Source: Nyssa sinensis (lineage: Eukaryota > Streptophyta > Magnoliopsida > Cornales > Nyssaceae). Taken from it: a stretch of DNA of 64,000 bases. Position numbers and translations under genes: made by a program. The notes beneath the pieces were generated by a model. That model ran no database searches. It had not been told where the DNA came from and worked only from the letters and a program-made list of their open reading frames with translations. The stretch spans positions 3,917,940 through 3,981,939 of the forward strand of contig CM018048.1 of assembly GCA_008638375.1 (NCBI GenBank), given 5' to 3'. Below are positions 12,217-23,427 of this stretch, piece after piece (positions within the stretch are counted from its first letter, which is position 1; each line of letters begins with the position of its first letter).

Positions 12217-15200
12217 ATGAACAGAATGGAAGAAACCCAACTAGCTAACGAATTGGAAAACCACAACCTACGAGCACCCAGAGAGGAAGACGTTGAAATG
12301 GAGCAGGACGACGGCCGTCAATCGCGGGTTTCGGGTTCACGGCGCACTCGTTCTCAAGTCGCCCCCGACTGGTCCGTTCAGGAATCAATGATTCTTGTCA
12401 ACGAGTTTGCCGCAGTTGAAGGGGATTGTATGAAGACACTCTCTTCCTTTCAGAAATGGATGATCATTGTGGAGAACTGCAATGCTTTGGACGTTGCGAG
12501 GACCTTGAATCAGTGTCGCAGGAAGTGGGATTCGTTGCTTTCCGAGTACAGGAAGATCAAACAATGGGAATCGGAGTCGAAGCCCGGATCTTACTGGTCT
12601 CTGGACAGTGAGACGAGAAGAGAATTTGGGCTTTCTGAGAATTTTGATGCCGAGGTTTTCAAATTGATAGATAATCATGTGAAGGCACATGAGGGCCGAT
12701 CGGATACGGACCCAGACAGTGATCCCGAGGCAATGGCCGACTTGGTCGATGTAATCGCTGAATCTGGTATGCCTTATTTATATCAAGTCCATAAACGATA
12801 GCTCCTGAATATATATATATATATATATATATATGGCTATTAAGTAATTTTTTTATATTCCATGTTTTTCCCATCTTGAAAATGCACATGTAGATAAATC
12901 ATCTATTTTTTTAATTTGAATAAACTTCAATTTTGCAGTATCCTTGTGACTATCTATTGCCTATTTGACTGAAACGTCCATTTCATTATTTCATTTGACC
13001 TTGAATGACAACTATTAATTGCATTTTTGAATGAAATTTTAGTGCTGCCAAAGTTTAACTGTTATCGATATATTTAATGTGTTAAAATTTGACCCAAAAA
13101 AAAAAATTGGAAAGAAATTTTGTGCTTGTGGGAGAAGATACTTCATACTCCTGATTACTGTTGGTATAGTACATGGACGATGACAAAAGTGTTGATGTCT
13201 TTCTGGTTTCTAGTGGTTTAAATTAAATGTCAAGGACTCCGGTGTGGGAGACAATGGTTACCAGGAGACAACATGGAATGTAAGAAACATCCTATTTCTA
13301 GACTGTTCAAACATCATGTGGAAATGGTTCCCTCAAGAACGGCCTTGTCTTAATTCTCAATCCACATTATCTAAGTTTCCATTTTATGGGGTCTGTCATG
13401 CCAAACTTTGTCATGGCTCCGCTTTTTGATAAGTAATAATTTATTCAAAAATTGCTTAAGAGGGGAGCACATATGAAGAAAAGACAAAAACAACACCCTA
13501 AACCTTACTCGATCCTCATATCATTTCAAAAATCTACTAAGGAGTCTAACGCAAATGAGGAACATTGAACGACCCAACAATACAAAGTAGAAGAGCATGC
13601 AACACCTTCAAAAATTATTTGATTATGTTCTTTCCATACAGACCAGACCAAACAAAGAGGAACAATGAACCACACCCTGTCACCCTTTCTATAATGCCTA
13701 TGCACCCGCCATTATAGGAAAAATTTCATAACCGTTGATGGTAATACCCAATGTACACCAAATAACTGGAAAGTGCATGCCTCATGTCACGAGTCATTGG
13801 ACAGTGCAATAACATATGACTTGCTGTCTCCTTCTTAGACTTTTCCATGGCCTAGTTACGTCACTGCAAAATGAATCCTTCCAAAAATTTCCTGGTCTCC
13901 TCATTTTACCTTTCTCCAAATTTAGTCAATGAATCTCAGTTGCTTTAACTTACTCTCTTTGACTTCTGTAGTTCCATTCCATGTCCTTGAAACAACCCAA
14001 ATCTGGAAAAATGAATAGTAGAGAATAATTCCTATGATTGAAAAAGCTATTGGATAATGTTAAGGAGAGGGGCTTCTGCCTAATGGTGGGGATTACTATA
14101 CCTGGTAACTTATAAAGTATGGGAATGGTATCCCAACATGGCTCTATATTCAGCAATGTGTTAAAAAGTGGAACGGACTGGCCGGTCAAACTGGAAAAAC
14201 TGGGAACTGGCACAAAATCTGGCCATTTTAATATGACAAAACTGTTACTTCTACAAATTTTTAATCAAAACCGCTTAAACTGGCGGTTCAACCGACAGTT
14301 CTTCTAAACCGTTAACAATTTAAGTGAATCGTCCAGTTCAAGGAAAATATTTTACTGGTTTCAAAGGACACATCTTTACATGTGTATGGAAAAAACCTTT
14401 TAACTTTTATTCAGATTAGTTTCAGCACAATAAATGAATGCACTGATGCTTTGGCAGATGCTTTATTGTATTATTACTATTATAAAATATTCAACTCGTG
14501 ACTAGGGACTACCTTTATAGACTTTGGTAGCTTATGAAGTATGGATACTCTATTTTTGCTCACGTGTCCATGTCAGACACTGACATTCTCGGACACTTCC
14601 TGAACACGTGTCCGGACACTTGAATTATGGATGTTGATGATTAAATGAATAAGTTTTTTAATTTTTATTTAATAACTTTGTTATTTTAATATCTTAATAA
14701 TATTTTTTAAATTTTTGTATTTTTATGTCAATTTTAATTGAAATAACATTAGGATTTTTATTATATGGTCATATAAAAAAATATAAAAAATTTATTTATA
14801 TTCAACATGTCTGTGTCCGTGTCGTACTTTTTTGAGAAATAACGTGTCTGTGTCGTGTCGTATCCGTAGTTGGTAGCTTTAGTCATCTACTTCCTACCCG
14901 ATGTGGGAAACTAAAACTTGTATAAAATTAGCAGTCAAAAATTTGCTTATAAAAGCAGACAAACTCTTAACTTCTTGTCTCACAACCGATGTGGGACAAA
15001 TTGGTAGAATGATATCTTCGAATCAACCCTTTTACCAGCTAAATGAATATCAATTTTAGCAAAATTTCCTTTCATACAATGTGCATTTAGACCTTGTATC
15101 TTGTTAAAAATTTATGGGATACAGAACTTTAAATCATGCTTTTACAGTTCTTACTTTTCATAAAAGATTTTCAGTTTGTCTATTTGTAAACATTACTCTA

Positions 15201-18142
15201 TGATCTTCTAGATTTGCTCCCTTTTATGCATAATTTATTATATATTATTTAGGGTCTTATTTTATGTTTTAAATAATTTTATGTATTATTAATATTAATA
15301 ATAAATATATTTATAATGTCATGGTTCGATTTCGATTGACCCAATAGTTGAACCAGTGACATGTGACCCGATCTTTTTTCTGCTTCATCTAACGGTTTGG
15401 GTTTCAAAACATTGATATTCAATTGGTGGTGATTTTGTCTCTACAATGTGTTTTAACTTTTTTTCCTTGCTACATATATGCTTGGTCATAATTCTACCAT
15501 TAATGTTGCAATTTTTTATTCCCTAATATAAGTATGCCAACAATGATTCTTCGCTATACTCAACTCAACTCAACAAAGCATTATTTCAAATATTTGGGGT
15601 CGGTTACATAAATCTTGTCTCAGTAATCCACTCTATTTAATACTATTTCACAGTAAAACTACATTTTATCATATATTTTTTTACTATTAGTATCAAATTT
15701 AATTTTGGTCACCTTCACCCTCTAACACGAGTCTCAATATGAACCATGTTGCTATTCTTTACGGGCACATTAATTGGTCGTCATTGTATAAGGTCATACC
15801 AACCTAACCGGTTTTCTTTCATTTTATGTCTTATAAGCGCTACAACAACAATCTCACAAATGTGTTCATTTTTTAATTCTTTCTTTTCTTGTCGTACCAC
15901 ACATCCATCTCAACATCTTCATTTTGGTTACACTCATTTTATCGACATGTTGTTTCTTAATTTTCCAACATTATGTTCCATAAATTTATCTTTCAATTTT
16001 AAAGGTATACGTCAATCACACAATACGCAAGATGCACTTTTCCACTTAACTCATGCTACTTTAATTTTATGAGTAAAATCATCTCTAATTTCTCCCTATT
16101 GATGGATAAATGAACCTAGATAATGAAGTTTTTCACTTTTTATTGACTCTTGATTTTCAATCTTTATTACATCCTTGTTTGTATTTCTAGTGAAAATCAA
16201 GATAAAATAGTGATTCTTTGTTATATCTATTTTTAATCATAAAATTTTCTCAAATTTTAATAGAATTGCGTGGTTATTTATTATATCTTCTAGTTCTATG
16301 TTTGTATGCACAATGCACCAAGTTTTTTTCCTTCTTAATGATGGTAATCTGTACACATCTTGTGTTCTTCTTATGGTCAATTTTTTTTTTCCTTTTTCTC
16401 TTTTTTCTTTTGGGGTGTTGGGGGTTTAACACTTAGTGTTTACCTGCTCTTGTCTCATCCAGTAAACATTATACAAACACTTCTACTAGTATATAAAAAC
16501 TGTATAGTGGCTTTAGAGGTGCAGGTGCTCATGTAGTTCACTACTTTATATATATTTGGCATGTGATTTCTTCTTATCGAAAAAATGTATTTTTGAGCAA
16601 GTCAATGTCTTTAAGATTTAAACAGTTGCTGCTATACTCCTTGGTAATTTTATGCTAACATGTGGGATAGCTTTCATTATTTTTTCATCTATTTTAAGTA
16701 TTTCCTATTATCTTACTACCATTCTTTATAAAATTTGGTAAGAATTGGTTCCTCGCTACACCAAAAAGATGAACATCTAATAACCTCTAAAAGTGGATCA
16801 AATAGAAGTCAGATAAATTATTTACTAACTTTGAGAATAGATCGACTAAGAGAAAACTTGACTTTGCAACGTAGGTTGATGGTTTAAGACTTATATATTA
16901 CAAGATACAAATAAATAAATAAATTAGAAAGTAACTAGGTGATAGAATAACCCCAAGGGGTTTGTCCGAGTAGGTGTGAGAACTCAACTAAAGGGCTTGC
17001 CCCCCTAAGGTCGCAAGTTTGACTCCTATGAAAGCGAAATGTTTCAAACCTTGGGGCCACTGGAGGTTTGCTCGGTCGTTAATTTCAGGATCCTGGGATT
17101 AGTCGAGGTGCACGCAAGCTTACCTGGACACCCGCTTATCCAAAAAAAAATAAATAGGTGATAGAATTTAAAAAGAGAGAAAGTAAAACTATTAAAAGTA
17201 AGATGTCAAAAGAATCAACATGAAACTAGGGGAATGAATCTAATATATGTGGAATAAGATAACTAAATGTATTAAAAGAATATCAAAAGAGGTTATTGAA
17301 GAATCAAAAGGAATAGGGTCACTATCTAAGGACACTTAGTTATGGAATAAGGAAGTCCAAACAATAGTAAAAATAAAAATAAAAATAAAATGGTTATAAA
17401 ATTTGAAAAAAAAACTATAAACGAATAAAGTTGGAAAACTATATAAAAATGTAAGGAAAGAAGTTAAGAAAGTAGTAAGACGCCGAACATAAAACCTATA
17501 ATGATATTTATTTTAAATTGGGTACAAAGGATATGGAGAAAAATATTAAGAGATATGAAAATTATAAATTTTAATCATAACCTTAATGAATTATGGCGAA
17601 ATTAAAGACAAGTAGCAAAGTTACTTTGAAAAGTTATTAATGAAAATAATATAGAGAATTTAAGTTTAGAGAACCGTCAAAAGATTAGAGATTTTTTTTT
17701 CCTTGGGACTAGGGTGTATGAGGTAAAGAAAATGCGTCGAAGAAGAAAAGAATAGGTAGGAGTTTAGGAGCAAATGGTATTCCTATCGAGATTTGGTGGT
17801 GCTTATATGGGTAAGGTGCGTCTTGGTTGATAAAATTAGTTAGAGTAAATTACACTAATCTCCCCTTAGGTTTCTGACAATTGTAAATACCACTCCTCTA
17901 GTTTTTGAAATTACATTGCACCTCTTATATTTCTGATGTCGGTAACAAACACCCCTCTACTGTCAAGACCCGTTAATGACTCCGACAGAATTTGATGATG
18001 TAAGCATGATTTTTTTGTGTGTGTGTGTATAATGGAGACGGTAGGGAGTTTAGAGAGAGAACAAGACAAGGAGTTTAGGGAAAAATTTTAGAGAGAGAGA
18101 AAGAACAGGGGATAGGAGATATGTGTGTGTATAAATAAATAA

Positions 18143-18184
<42 letters not shown>

Positions 18185-20090
18185 AGATTACAGAGGTTTA
18201 GAGAGAGAGAGAGCTTGAGAGTTTGCAGCCATGGAGATTTTCAAAGGTATGGAAGAAGAAGCTTGTTGACTTCTTACTTTTGCGTCAAACTCTATATTAA
18301 AAGGTCAGATTTTTTAGTAAAGATATTAATATATAATTAATGGGTAATTAGTCAATTCATAAATTCCACTATTTCCGTCAATCCGACAACTCTGATAGGG
18401 GTGCAGTGTAATTTCAGAAACTAGAGGGGTGGTATGGGGGCCAGTGTAATTTACCTAAGTATTTAATAAAATCATAATAACTAAGAAAATATCTAATGAG
18501 TGGCGAAAGAGAATTTTAATACCTACTATCAAAATTGTACAAATTATTATGGGATTTAATTAATGAGTCATACTATGAAACTTTGGGAGAGAATAATTGA
18601 ACACATTTGAGATTTGAGACGGCAACGTCAAAGAATCAACTTGGGTTTATGTTGGGGGGTCAACGATTGAAGCTACTTGTTTAGAAGATTTATGAAAAGG
18701 TGTAGAGAAGGGAAGGAAAATCTCCATATGATTCTAATATGGTAGGTTTTAGAAAAGAAGAGTCACAAAGAGATGTATCGAAATGATAAAGGGCATGTAT
18801 GATAGAAGTGTGATTATAGTAAGAACAATTGTAGGATAAATAAATGAATTCCTGGATCAGCGTTAAGTCCTTAACTTTTTGCCTTAGTTATGGATGAACT
18901 GGCTAAACATATACATAATAAAGTCTCGCGGTGTATATGTTTTGCTTATTGATGAAACTAAAATAGGGATAAATGTTAAATTAGAAGTTTGAAAAGAGAG
19001 TTTAGAATTAAGATACGTTAGATGAAAACCGCGAATATATACAATGTAACTTTAGAACAACTAGGAACATAAAAAGGGATGTAATGAAGAATGAAAATAA
19101 GAGATAACTTCCTTTGTTCAGGAAACATATTTCTATTTGTTTGTTCACGTTGTCTTGTGATTTGAGATTTTTTAAGGAATGGAGTAAGCATTATCAGACT
19201 ATGGAGGAAGCAAATCATGTGTGGTCCGTGGGTAGCCGCCCATTTTCATTTAGCATGTAGGACGGCTAGCCTTGGAATTGCATCTTCATTTGTCTGAACT
19301 GATGTCATTTAAGTCTAATACACAGTTTGTACTGGCTACTGAGTGTTCATCAATGATGGAAACTGAGTACTATAAGCTCCAAAGAATTGAGATTTAGAAT
19401 AAATAGAAGTTTAGAAGGCTTAAATTTTAGGCACAGACCCTTGGTTCCATCAATATTTAAAACATCCTGATAGCATATGTTTCTTGAACTATTATGAATC
19501 CAATGTGCTTACCGGCTGATTTTATACTTTTGGTATCACTAGCTCCAAAGAAGCAAAGGCGCCGGGCAATGCATCAGAAACACGGCATAGAAAGGAGAGT
19601 AAAGGCTCAGAGACACGGCATAGATGAAAAGATAATGCCCATGCAAGGCAGCGTAGAAGAGAAGGTAAAGCCTTTGAAATGCAGTATAGATGAGAAGATA
19701 ATGCCTGGGCAAAGCAGTGTAGAAGAAAAGGTAAAGCATCCTAAATGCAGCATAGACGATAAAATAATGCTTGGGCAAAGTAGCATAGAAGAAAAGGTGA
19801 AGCAGCCTTTGAAATGCGGTATAGATGAGAAGACAATGCCTGAGAAAGGAAGCACAGAAGACAGAGAGAAAATGCTGGCTGCAAACCTGCGTGAAAATGC
19901 AGAACTGATAAATGTCATACTCAAAGGAAACCTGACTGAGGATTTGGACTTCAAGTTGGCTGATCTGAAAAATGTTGAGACCTTTCAGACTGATTTCACA
20001 AGACGTCAAGGTGAAGAGCTTATTGCATGCCTTGGAAATCTCACAGACACCCTTGACCAGCTCTGCGATCTAGTCCAAGAACGTGGTTAA
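12217..20090 (+). CDS. Trihelix (GT/Myb-like) transcription factor with internal 22-aa repeats
   Basis: CDS is join(12217..12766, 19543..20090), 365 codons. The GT-AG intron joins a split Ala codon (G|CT), so frame is kept. Residues about 50-130 form a trihelix DNA-binding domain with the spaced tryptophans W52, W81 and W104, including QCRRKWDSLLSEYRKIKQW. An acidic linker follows. Exon 2 opens with the basic KKQRRR, a likely nuclear signal. Then come four copies of a 22-residue unit (residues 208-293) and a helical C-terminus with TRRQGEELIACLGNLTDTLDQL. The expected role is nuclear, sequence-specific DNA binding, probably as a repressor or activator like the ASR3-type trihelix proteins. The start is chosen at MNRMEETQ because the upstream in-frame extension from 12142 is Cys/Val-rich and unlike this family. 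The 6.8-kb intron is filled with transposons. From memory the closest Arabidopsis relative is near AT4G31270. Confidence 0.88.
12809..12834. repeat. TA microsatellite near the start of the trihelix intron
   Basis: Thirteen AT dinucleotides about 40 bp past the 5' splice site. Confidence 0.9.
13424..13980 (-). mobile_element. L1-type LINE, 3' fragment
   Basis: The plus strand starts with TTTTTGATAAGTAATAATTT, the reverse complement of the A-rich 3' end seen in the other LINEs of this window. Further in, the minus strand encodes a piece reading HMLLHCPMTRD, matching the zinc-binding zf-RVT region that follows LINE reverse transcriptase. Many stops; severely 5'-truncated. It lies antisense to the trihelix gene, in its intron. 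Confidence 0.7.
13981..15544. other. Intronic sequence with minor repeats
   Basis: No coding sequence. Around 14560-14880 GACAC/GTGTC-rich words recur in both orientations (for example ACACGTGTCCGGACACTTG near 14604 and CGTGTCTGTGTCGTGTCG near 14841). Around 14900-15000 the string CCGATGTGGGA occurs twice. Both look like remains of inverted-repeat transposons, but I could not define ends. Confidence 0.35.
16949..17154 (+). mobile_element. Complete tRNA-derived SINE
   Basis: The element begins AACCCCAAGGGGTTTGTCC and ends CCGCTTATCC followed by an A-run. It is flanked by the 13-bp direct repeat TAGGTGATAGAAT at 16936-16948 and 17155-17167. Pol III-like boxes are visible: an A-box-like GTCCGAGTAGG near 16963 and a B-box-like GGTCGCAAGTTTGACTCC at about 17019-17036. 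The layout resembles the widespread angiosperm Au-type SINEs; I cannot confirm the family. It is nested in the RTE LINE. Confidence 0.85.
17841..18458. mobile_element. MITE-like element with long imperfect inverted ends, nested in the RTE LINE
   Basis: The left end has GTAAATTACACT at 17845-17856 and the right end its inverse AGTGTAATTTAC at 18443-18454. Inverted similarity continues inward for about 90 bp: TACCACTCCTCTAGTTTTTG on the left against CTAGAGGGGTGGTA on the right. The LINE coding trace is interrupted exactly over this interval and resumes afterwards. The target duplication is unclear (TTAG/CTAAG-like). The interior has GA-rich and TA microsatellite sequence. A degenerate relative occurs at about 26957-27395. 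Confidence 0.7.
18148..18181. repeat. TA microsatellite
   Basis: About 17 AT dinucleotides inside the MITE-like element, preceded by a short AAAT run. Confidence 0.9.
19614..19871 (+). repeat. In-frame tandem repeat (about 66 bp, four units) in trihelix exon 2
   Basis: Units start at 19614, 19680, 19746 and 19815 and encode variations on CSIDEKIMPGQSSVEEKVK. Units 1 and 2 are 22 codons, unit 3 is 23, and unit 4 is shortened and diverged. All keep the reading frame. Confidence 0.9.
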
Positions 20091-20529
20091 TTTTCAGTAA
20101 GAAAATTAATGTTAAATTTTCCATTCAAGAGGTGTACATAATGTCCTGGCTAGTCCAAAGCTTTATGACCTAGTAATTAGATCTTCAAGACAAAAAATCA
20201 GAGTAAGTTTAGTTCAAAGCGTGATCGAAAGGATTTGAAGCTGTCACAGTGGTTTCGGATGACCCTGGAAAATCAAATCAAATCAAATCAATTACATTGT
20301 GTTTTATCTTGCATTTTATATGGCACTGTATCTCCATAGTACATTATTTTTTCTTAACCTTTTTTGCATTCATTCCTGAAAAAACAGGCATGCTAACTAG
20401 AAAAAAGTAATTGAAAGTGGAATTCAAATAAGATTATGAATTGCACAGCATCCTGTTTTATTTTGACATGAATACAAAGCATATATTACATGAACCATCC
20501 CCATATTCTGTTGATTGAGTTTGGCTCTC
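20091..20529. other. Convergent intergenic region, trihelix and DUF3537 3' ends
   Basis: Only 439 bp separate the two stop codons, so both 3' UTRs and polyadenylation signals must lie here and may overlap. ATCAA is repeated four times at about 20272-20290. No further feature seen. Confidence 0.6.
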
Positions 20530-23427
20530 TCAAGAGAGAACCACCACCTTACTTAGTATCCATAGCACTAGAGAAAATTCGAATGCAAAAAGGGTGTGAA
20601 GCAGTCCACGATCAAGTGCATATCCAAACAGCGTAATCCCTTTGTTGTTGTGTTCCAAGTATGCGACTGCACCGTAAAAATGAGAAATGAGAAATTATTT
20701 AATGAGAGCGTGCTTGTCACATTCTTTGAGATTTATGATTAATTTTAAAAAGTTATAGAGTTTGTGATGAACAGTTATATTATATCTGATAATGATGTGA
20801 AATGACTGTTGCTACTAAATAATTACTTGGGTAAAACCGTTCTTTAGTGTGTGTTTTGTGTGTTTGAATTTTGTACATGGAAGTGCGCAGCTACAGTGAT
20901 CTGGTCACAAAAATGTCGGACCAAGATTTTGTTGTGCATAAGTGTTAAACAAAGAGGAAATCGATCCTTGATAAGAAAAATAAACAAAAATATGTAGAAG
21001 AAACAAGATATTTGTGGTTTGATAAAATGTCTATGTTCACGGGCATATTGAGGAGATTATAAGAGCAAAATATTCATAAATCCGAAATTTTTTTTACACT
21101 CAATGATGATTCACACAAAAATAGTTATTTTCTTACCAGAAAAAACTCTAAAAATAATACTTTTATATATTTGGGATTACAAATTAGGAGACAAACCGGG
21201 TCAACAATATCTAAATGAAATGGTTCAAGGTAAACTTGCACATTACCCATTTTTTTGGTTGCATTGGGTTATAAAAAATTTGGATAAAATCGCCTAACAA
21301 ATTTTAATGCTCTACTTAGACTTTGGTTGTGCAGGCAGGAGCAGCATGAAAGAGACTTGAAAAAGAGTTGAAAAACTTTTACTGACCTAAAGCTTGCCTG
21401 GTGTGGAAGGAGGACGAGTCCTGTGAAGAAATGGTGATGAAAGTTGGCGATGAACCCAAATCAGTGTCCCTGCATCCAGATACCAGAGAGCCATGATCAA
21501 GCAGAGTTGTTACATCTTTCTTCTGCTGGTCTGATCTACAATTTGAGGCAGAAGTCACAAGCATATGCCACCTAGTTGCCACTGATACGATCCCTTGAGC
21601 TCTGTGTGTTATTCTTGTCGCGCCCATTAAACATAAACAGCACCCACTCAGCTGAACTGCTGAACAAACCTTCATATTTTCAAGAAACATAGATGTAAAA
21701 ATTAATGGAGAACATAAATAGTACCCATAACGATACCATAAATAATTGGACAATTTATTAGAAACTCAGAATTGGCCTCTCTCTTTCCTGCAAGGCATTC
21801 TTGGTATGCAGGACTAATTCCACTGTCACTCGCACACTACGTGTCTGCGTGTAATATATATACAAACGGTCAGATTTGCCTTTACGCGCACACTAAGTGC
21901 CTGCATGTAATACACAAACAGTTGTAATCTACCAAAATCCGACTTTTGCAAGTAACAATAGCATCCCTCTTATTGGTAGATAATGATAGCTTTTTAACTC
22001 CCGAGAAGGAGACTCTCCCATTCTAGCCTTGCAAGCCCTGGGGAGAGGGGTTCCGGCAGCGGCGGATCCAGTGTTGGGGGGGGGGGGGGGATTGACCTTC
22101 CTAAAATTTTCAAAATTTGATTTTTACCGATCATTTGTATGAAGTTTTTTCAAAAAATTAAGAGTTGGTCCCTCTAAAAAAGTTTGCATTTTTATAAAAA
22201 TCCTTTTTAAATTCTATTTTGGTCCCTCCTAAGTAGTATCTTTAGATCCACAACTCCGGGTTTGTGCCTGATCATGCGACCAAAGGTTTCGGTTGGTGGA
22301 TCAGTTCTCGGATTATAGAAAAAATATTAATAGCTTTTTGTGTGGATGTATAAGATCTTATTTCTAGTTGTTGACAATAAATTTGCAATTCAGTCACAAA
22401 AAAATTAGACCAATACACAGAAAAATTTATAATCGAAAAGCCTTCTAGATGTAGTTGATGTTTTTGCTAAAGTTTTATACTTACCACAAGATCACCAGAA
22501 TTGAAGAAACTCTTTTGTGATTTTGATGCCAAAACCAGAAACATGGCTCCAAATTGGCTAACTGTGATGGTGAACAAACAACTAATAATGAAGAACCTAT
22601 ACCGATGGCTTGTAATCGATAACTGTTTTCTAATCCTCAGATGTTCCTCAAATATGGCCCCAGTTTCTGATCCACATTCCTCCAAGAGTTTATGAAACCC
22701 TTCAAGCCTAAGTATTTGGAGCTCACAAGTCAGTCTGAACAACACACAAACAAGCAAGAACACGCCTGTCCGATAAACCCACGAAGCCAAAACGGAGACA
22801 AAGACAATGGAGTTCAGAGGAACGCCAGGGCTCACATATGGTATGGAAATGGTCACAGTTGAGAAGAATACGATTTTATGCGCCAATTCGAGGAAGAAAG
22901 ATGGTAGCAGAATGCTTGCTAGATAGCGAAAGCCCTTGTCAAGCTGTTGTCTGTATCCACTGTCGAACATAGATTGAGTCATCCTGTAAGGCATCGAGGA
23001 AAAGAAGTTTTTGAAGACCGTACTTGTGAAAGAAACGGGTTAGGGTGAAAAAGGCTATTGCAGCTAAGGCTGATTCCGGCAGCTGCACCAGCTTGTTGAA
23101 GGAGATGGGGTCTTCTTCTGATGCAGTGGGCGGGACTTGGATGGCAAGGGAGGCGATGATGGGGACGGTGATTGTGAACGTTATGAATGTGAGATATGAT
23201 ATCAATTTGCCGATACATGAGGAGTGATCAAGCCCACTCCATTTGAGGCCTGTAGCAAAATTTAGTAGCTCGTTGAATATAGAAGATTTTGATTTTGCAT
23301 GAGATGTCTGTAAAAGGAAGGGCACATTGGTGTCGTTTGGTTCATCTGTCTGATCGGGAAATGATAGGCGTTGATCAGGAAATTCAACGTTGATGTGGGT
23401 GTCAATGAAAGTGGTGGAGGGATTCAT
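20530..23427 (-). CDS. DUF3537 seven-pass membrane protein (plant gustatory-receptor-like), one frameshift
   Basis: Exons on the minus strand: 23427-22485, 21669-21387, 20666-20530, all GT-AG and phase-consistent, giving about 453 residues. Seven hydrophobic segments are visible, near residues 75-97, 118-133, 168-190, 206-228, 277-300, 315-333 and 430-452. Conserved family words include KWSGLDHSSC, LPSFFLELAHKIVFFSTV, ITHRAQGIVSVATRWH and ITLFGYALDRGLLHTLF. DUF3537 proteins are known to be distant homologues of animal gustatory/odorant-receptor channels; their role in plants is unsettled, and a membrane channel or sensor role is inference. One extra base (plus-strand A at 22959) after codon 156 (YVRQ) shifts the frame; the GYRQQLDKG continuation is one base out. 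As written, translation stops six codons later. This is either a recent null allele or an assembly error; everything else is intact. Confidence 0.88.
20940..21300. repeat. Transposon-like repeat in DUF3537 intron 2
   Basis: The words CAAGATATTTGTGGTTTGAT and TGTTCACGGG resemble the sequence near 31550-31590, and both resemble a recurrent plant LTR-type motif (GTGGTTCGG...GTCCACGGG). The region is AT-rich with no intact reading frame. Assignment rests only on these shared words. Confidence 0.35.
22000..22260. repeat. Repeat end with a long G-run, DUF3537 intron 1
   Basis: GGCAGCGGCGGATCCAGTGTT followed by about 14 G at 22077-22090 resembles the CAGTGGCGGA-type ends of common plant inverted-repeat transposons, and the related end at 43672. 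The homopolymer is also a risk point for sequencing errors. Confidence 0.4.

Larger units (their letters stand above)
15545..19025 (-). mobile_element. RTE-type LINE in a 5'-inverted arrangement, with nested insertions
   Basis: Two oppositely oriented pieces of an RTE-clade LINE lie side by side. On the minus strand, about 16300-15545 carries the region after the reverse transcriptase (KWKSASCVLCD near 16030, then LRWMC near 15900) and the conserved 3' end around 15590 (plus strand ATATTTGGGGTCGG). On the plus strand, about 16730-19025 carries endonuclease (TSKSGSNRSQINYLL near 16782) and reverse transcriptase (LWERIIEH near 18580, then a pocket ending PLTFCLSYG-like near 18870). The pieces are complementary with little overlap: the plus part ends about where the minus part begins. 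That fits one insertion whose 5' part was inverted. Both are full of stops. A SINE and a MITE-like element have inserted into the plus part. Confidence 0.6.

Noticed and set aside
17019..17036. B-box-like sequence as a tRNA gene
   Set aside because: No cloverleaf or anticodon stem; target duplication and A-tail show it is a SINE. The same applies at 32381.
19539..20009. Minus-strand open frames over trihelix exon 2
   Set aside because: Shadows of the repeated coding units; the plus strand has the domain, splice phase and stop.
22939..22994. A tiny intron to explain the DUF3537 frame change
   Set aside because: The two frames overlap and join with a single extra base; no GT-AG interval of workable length exists.
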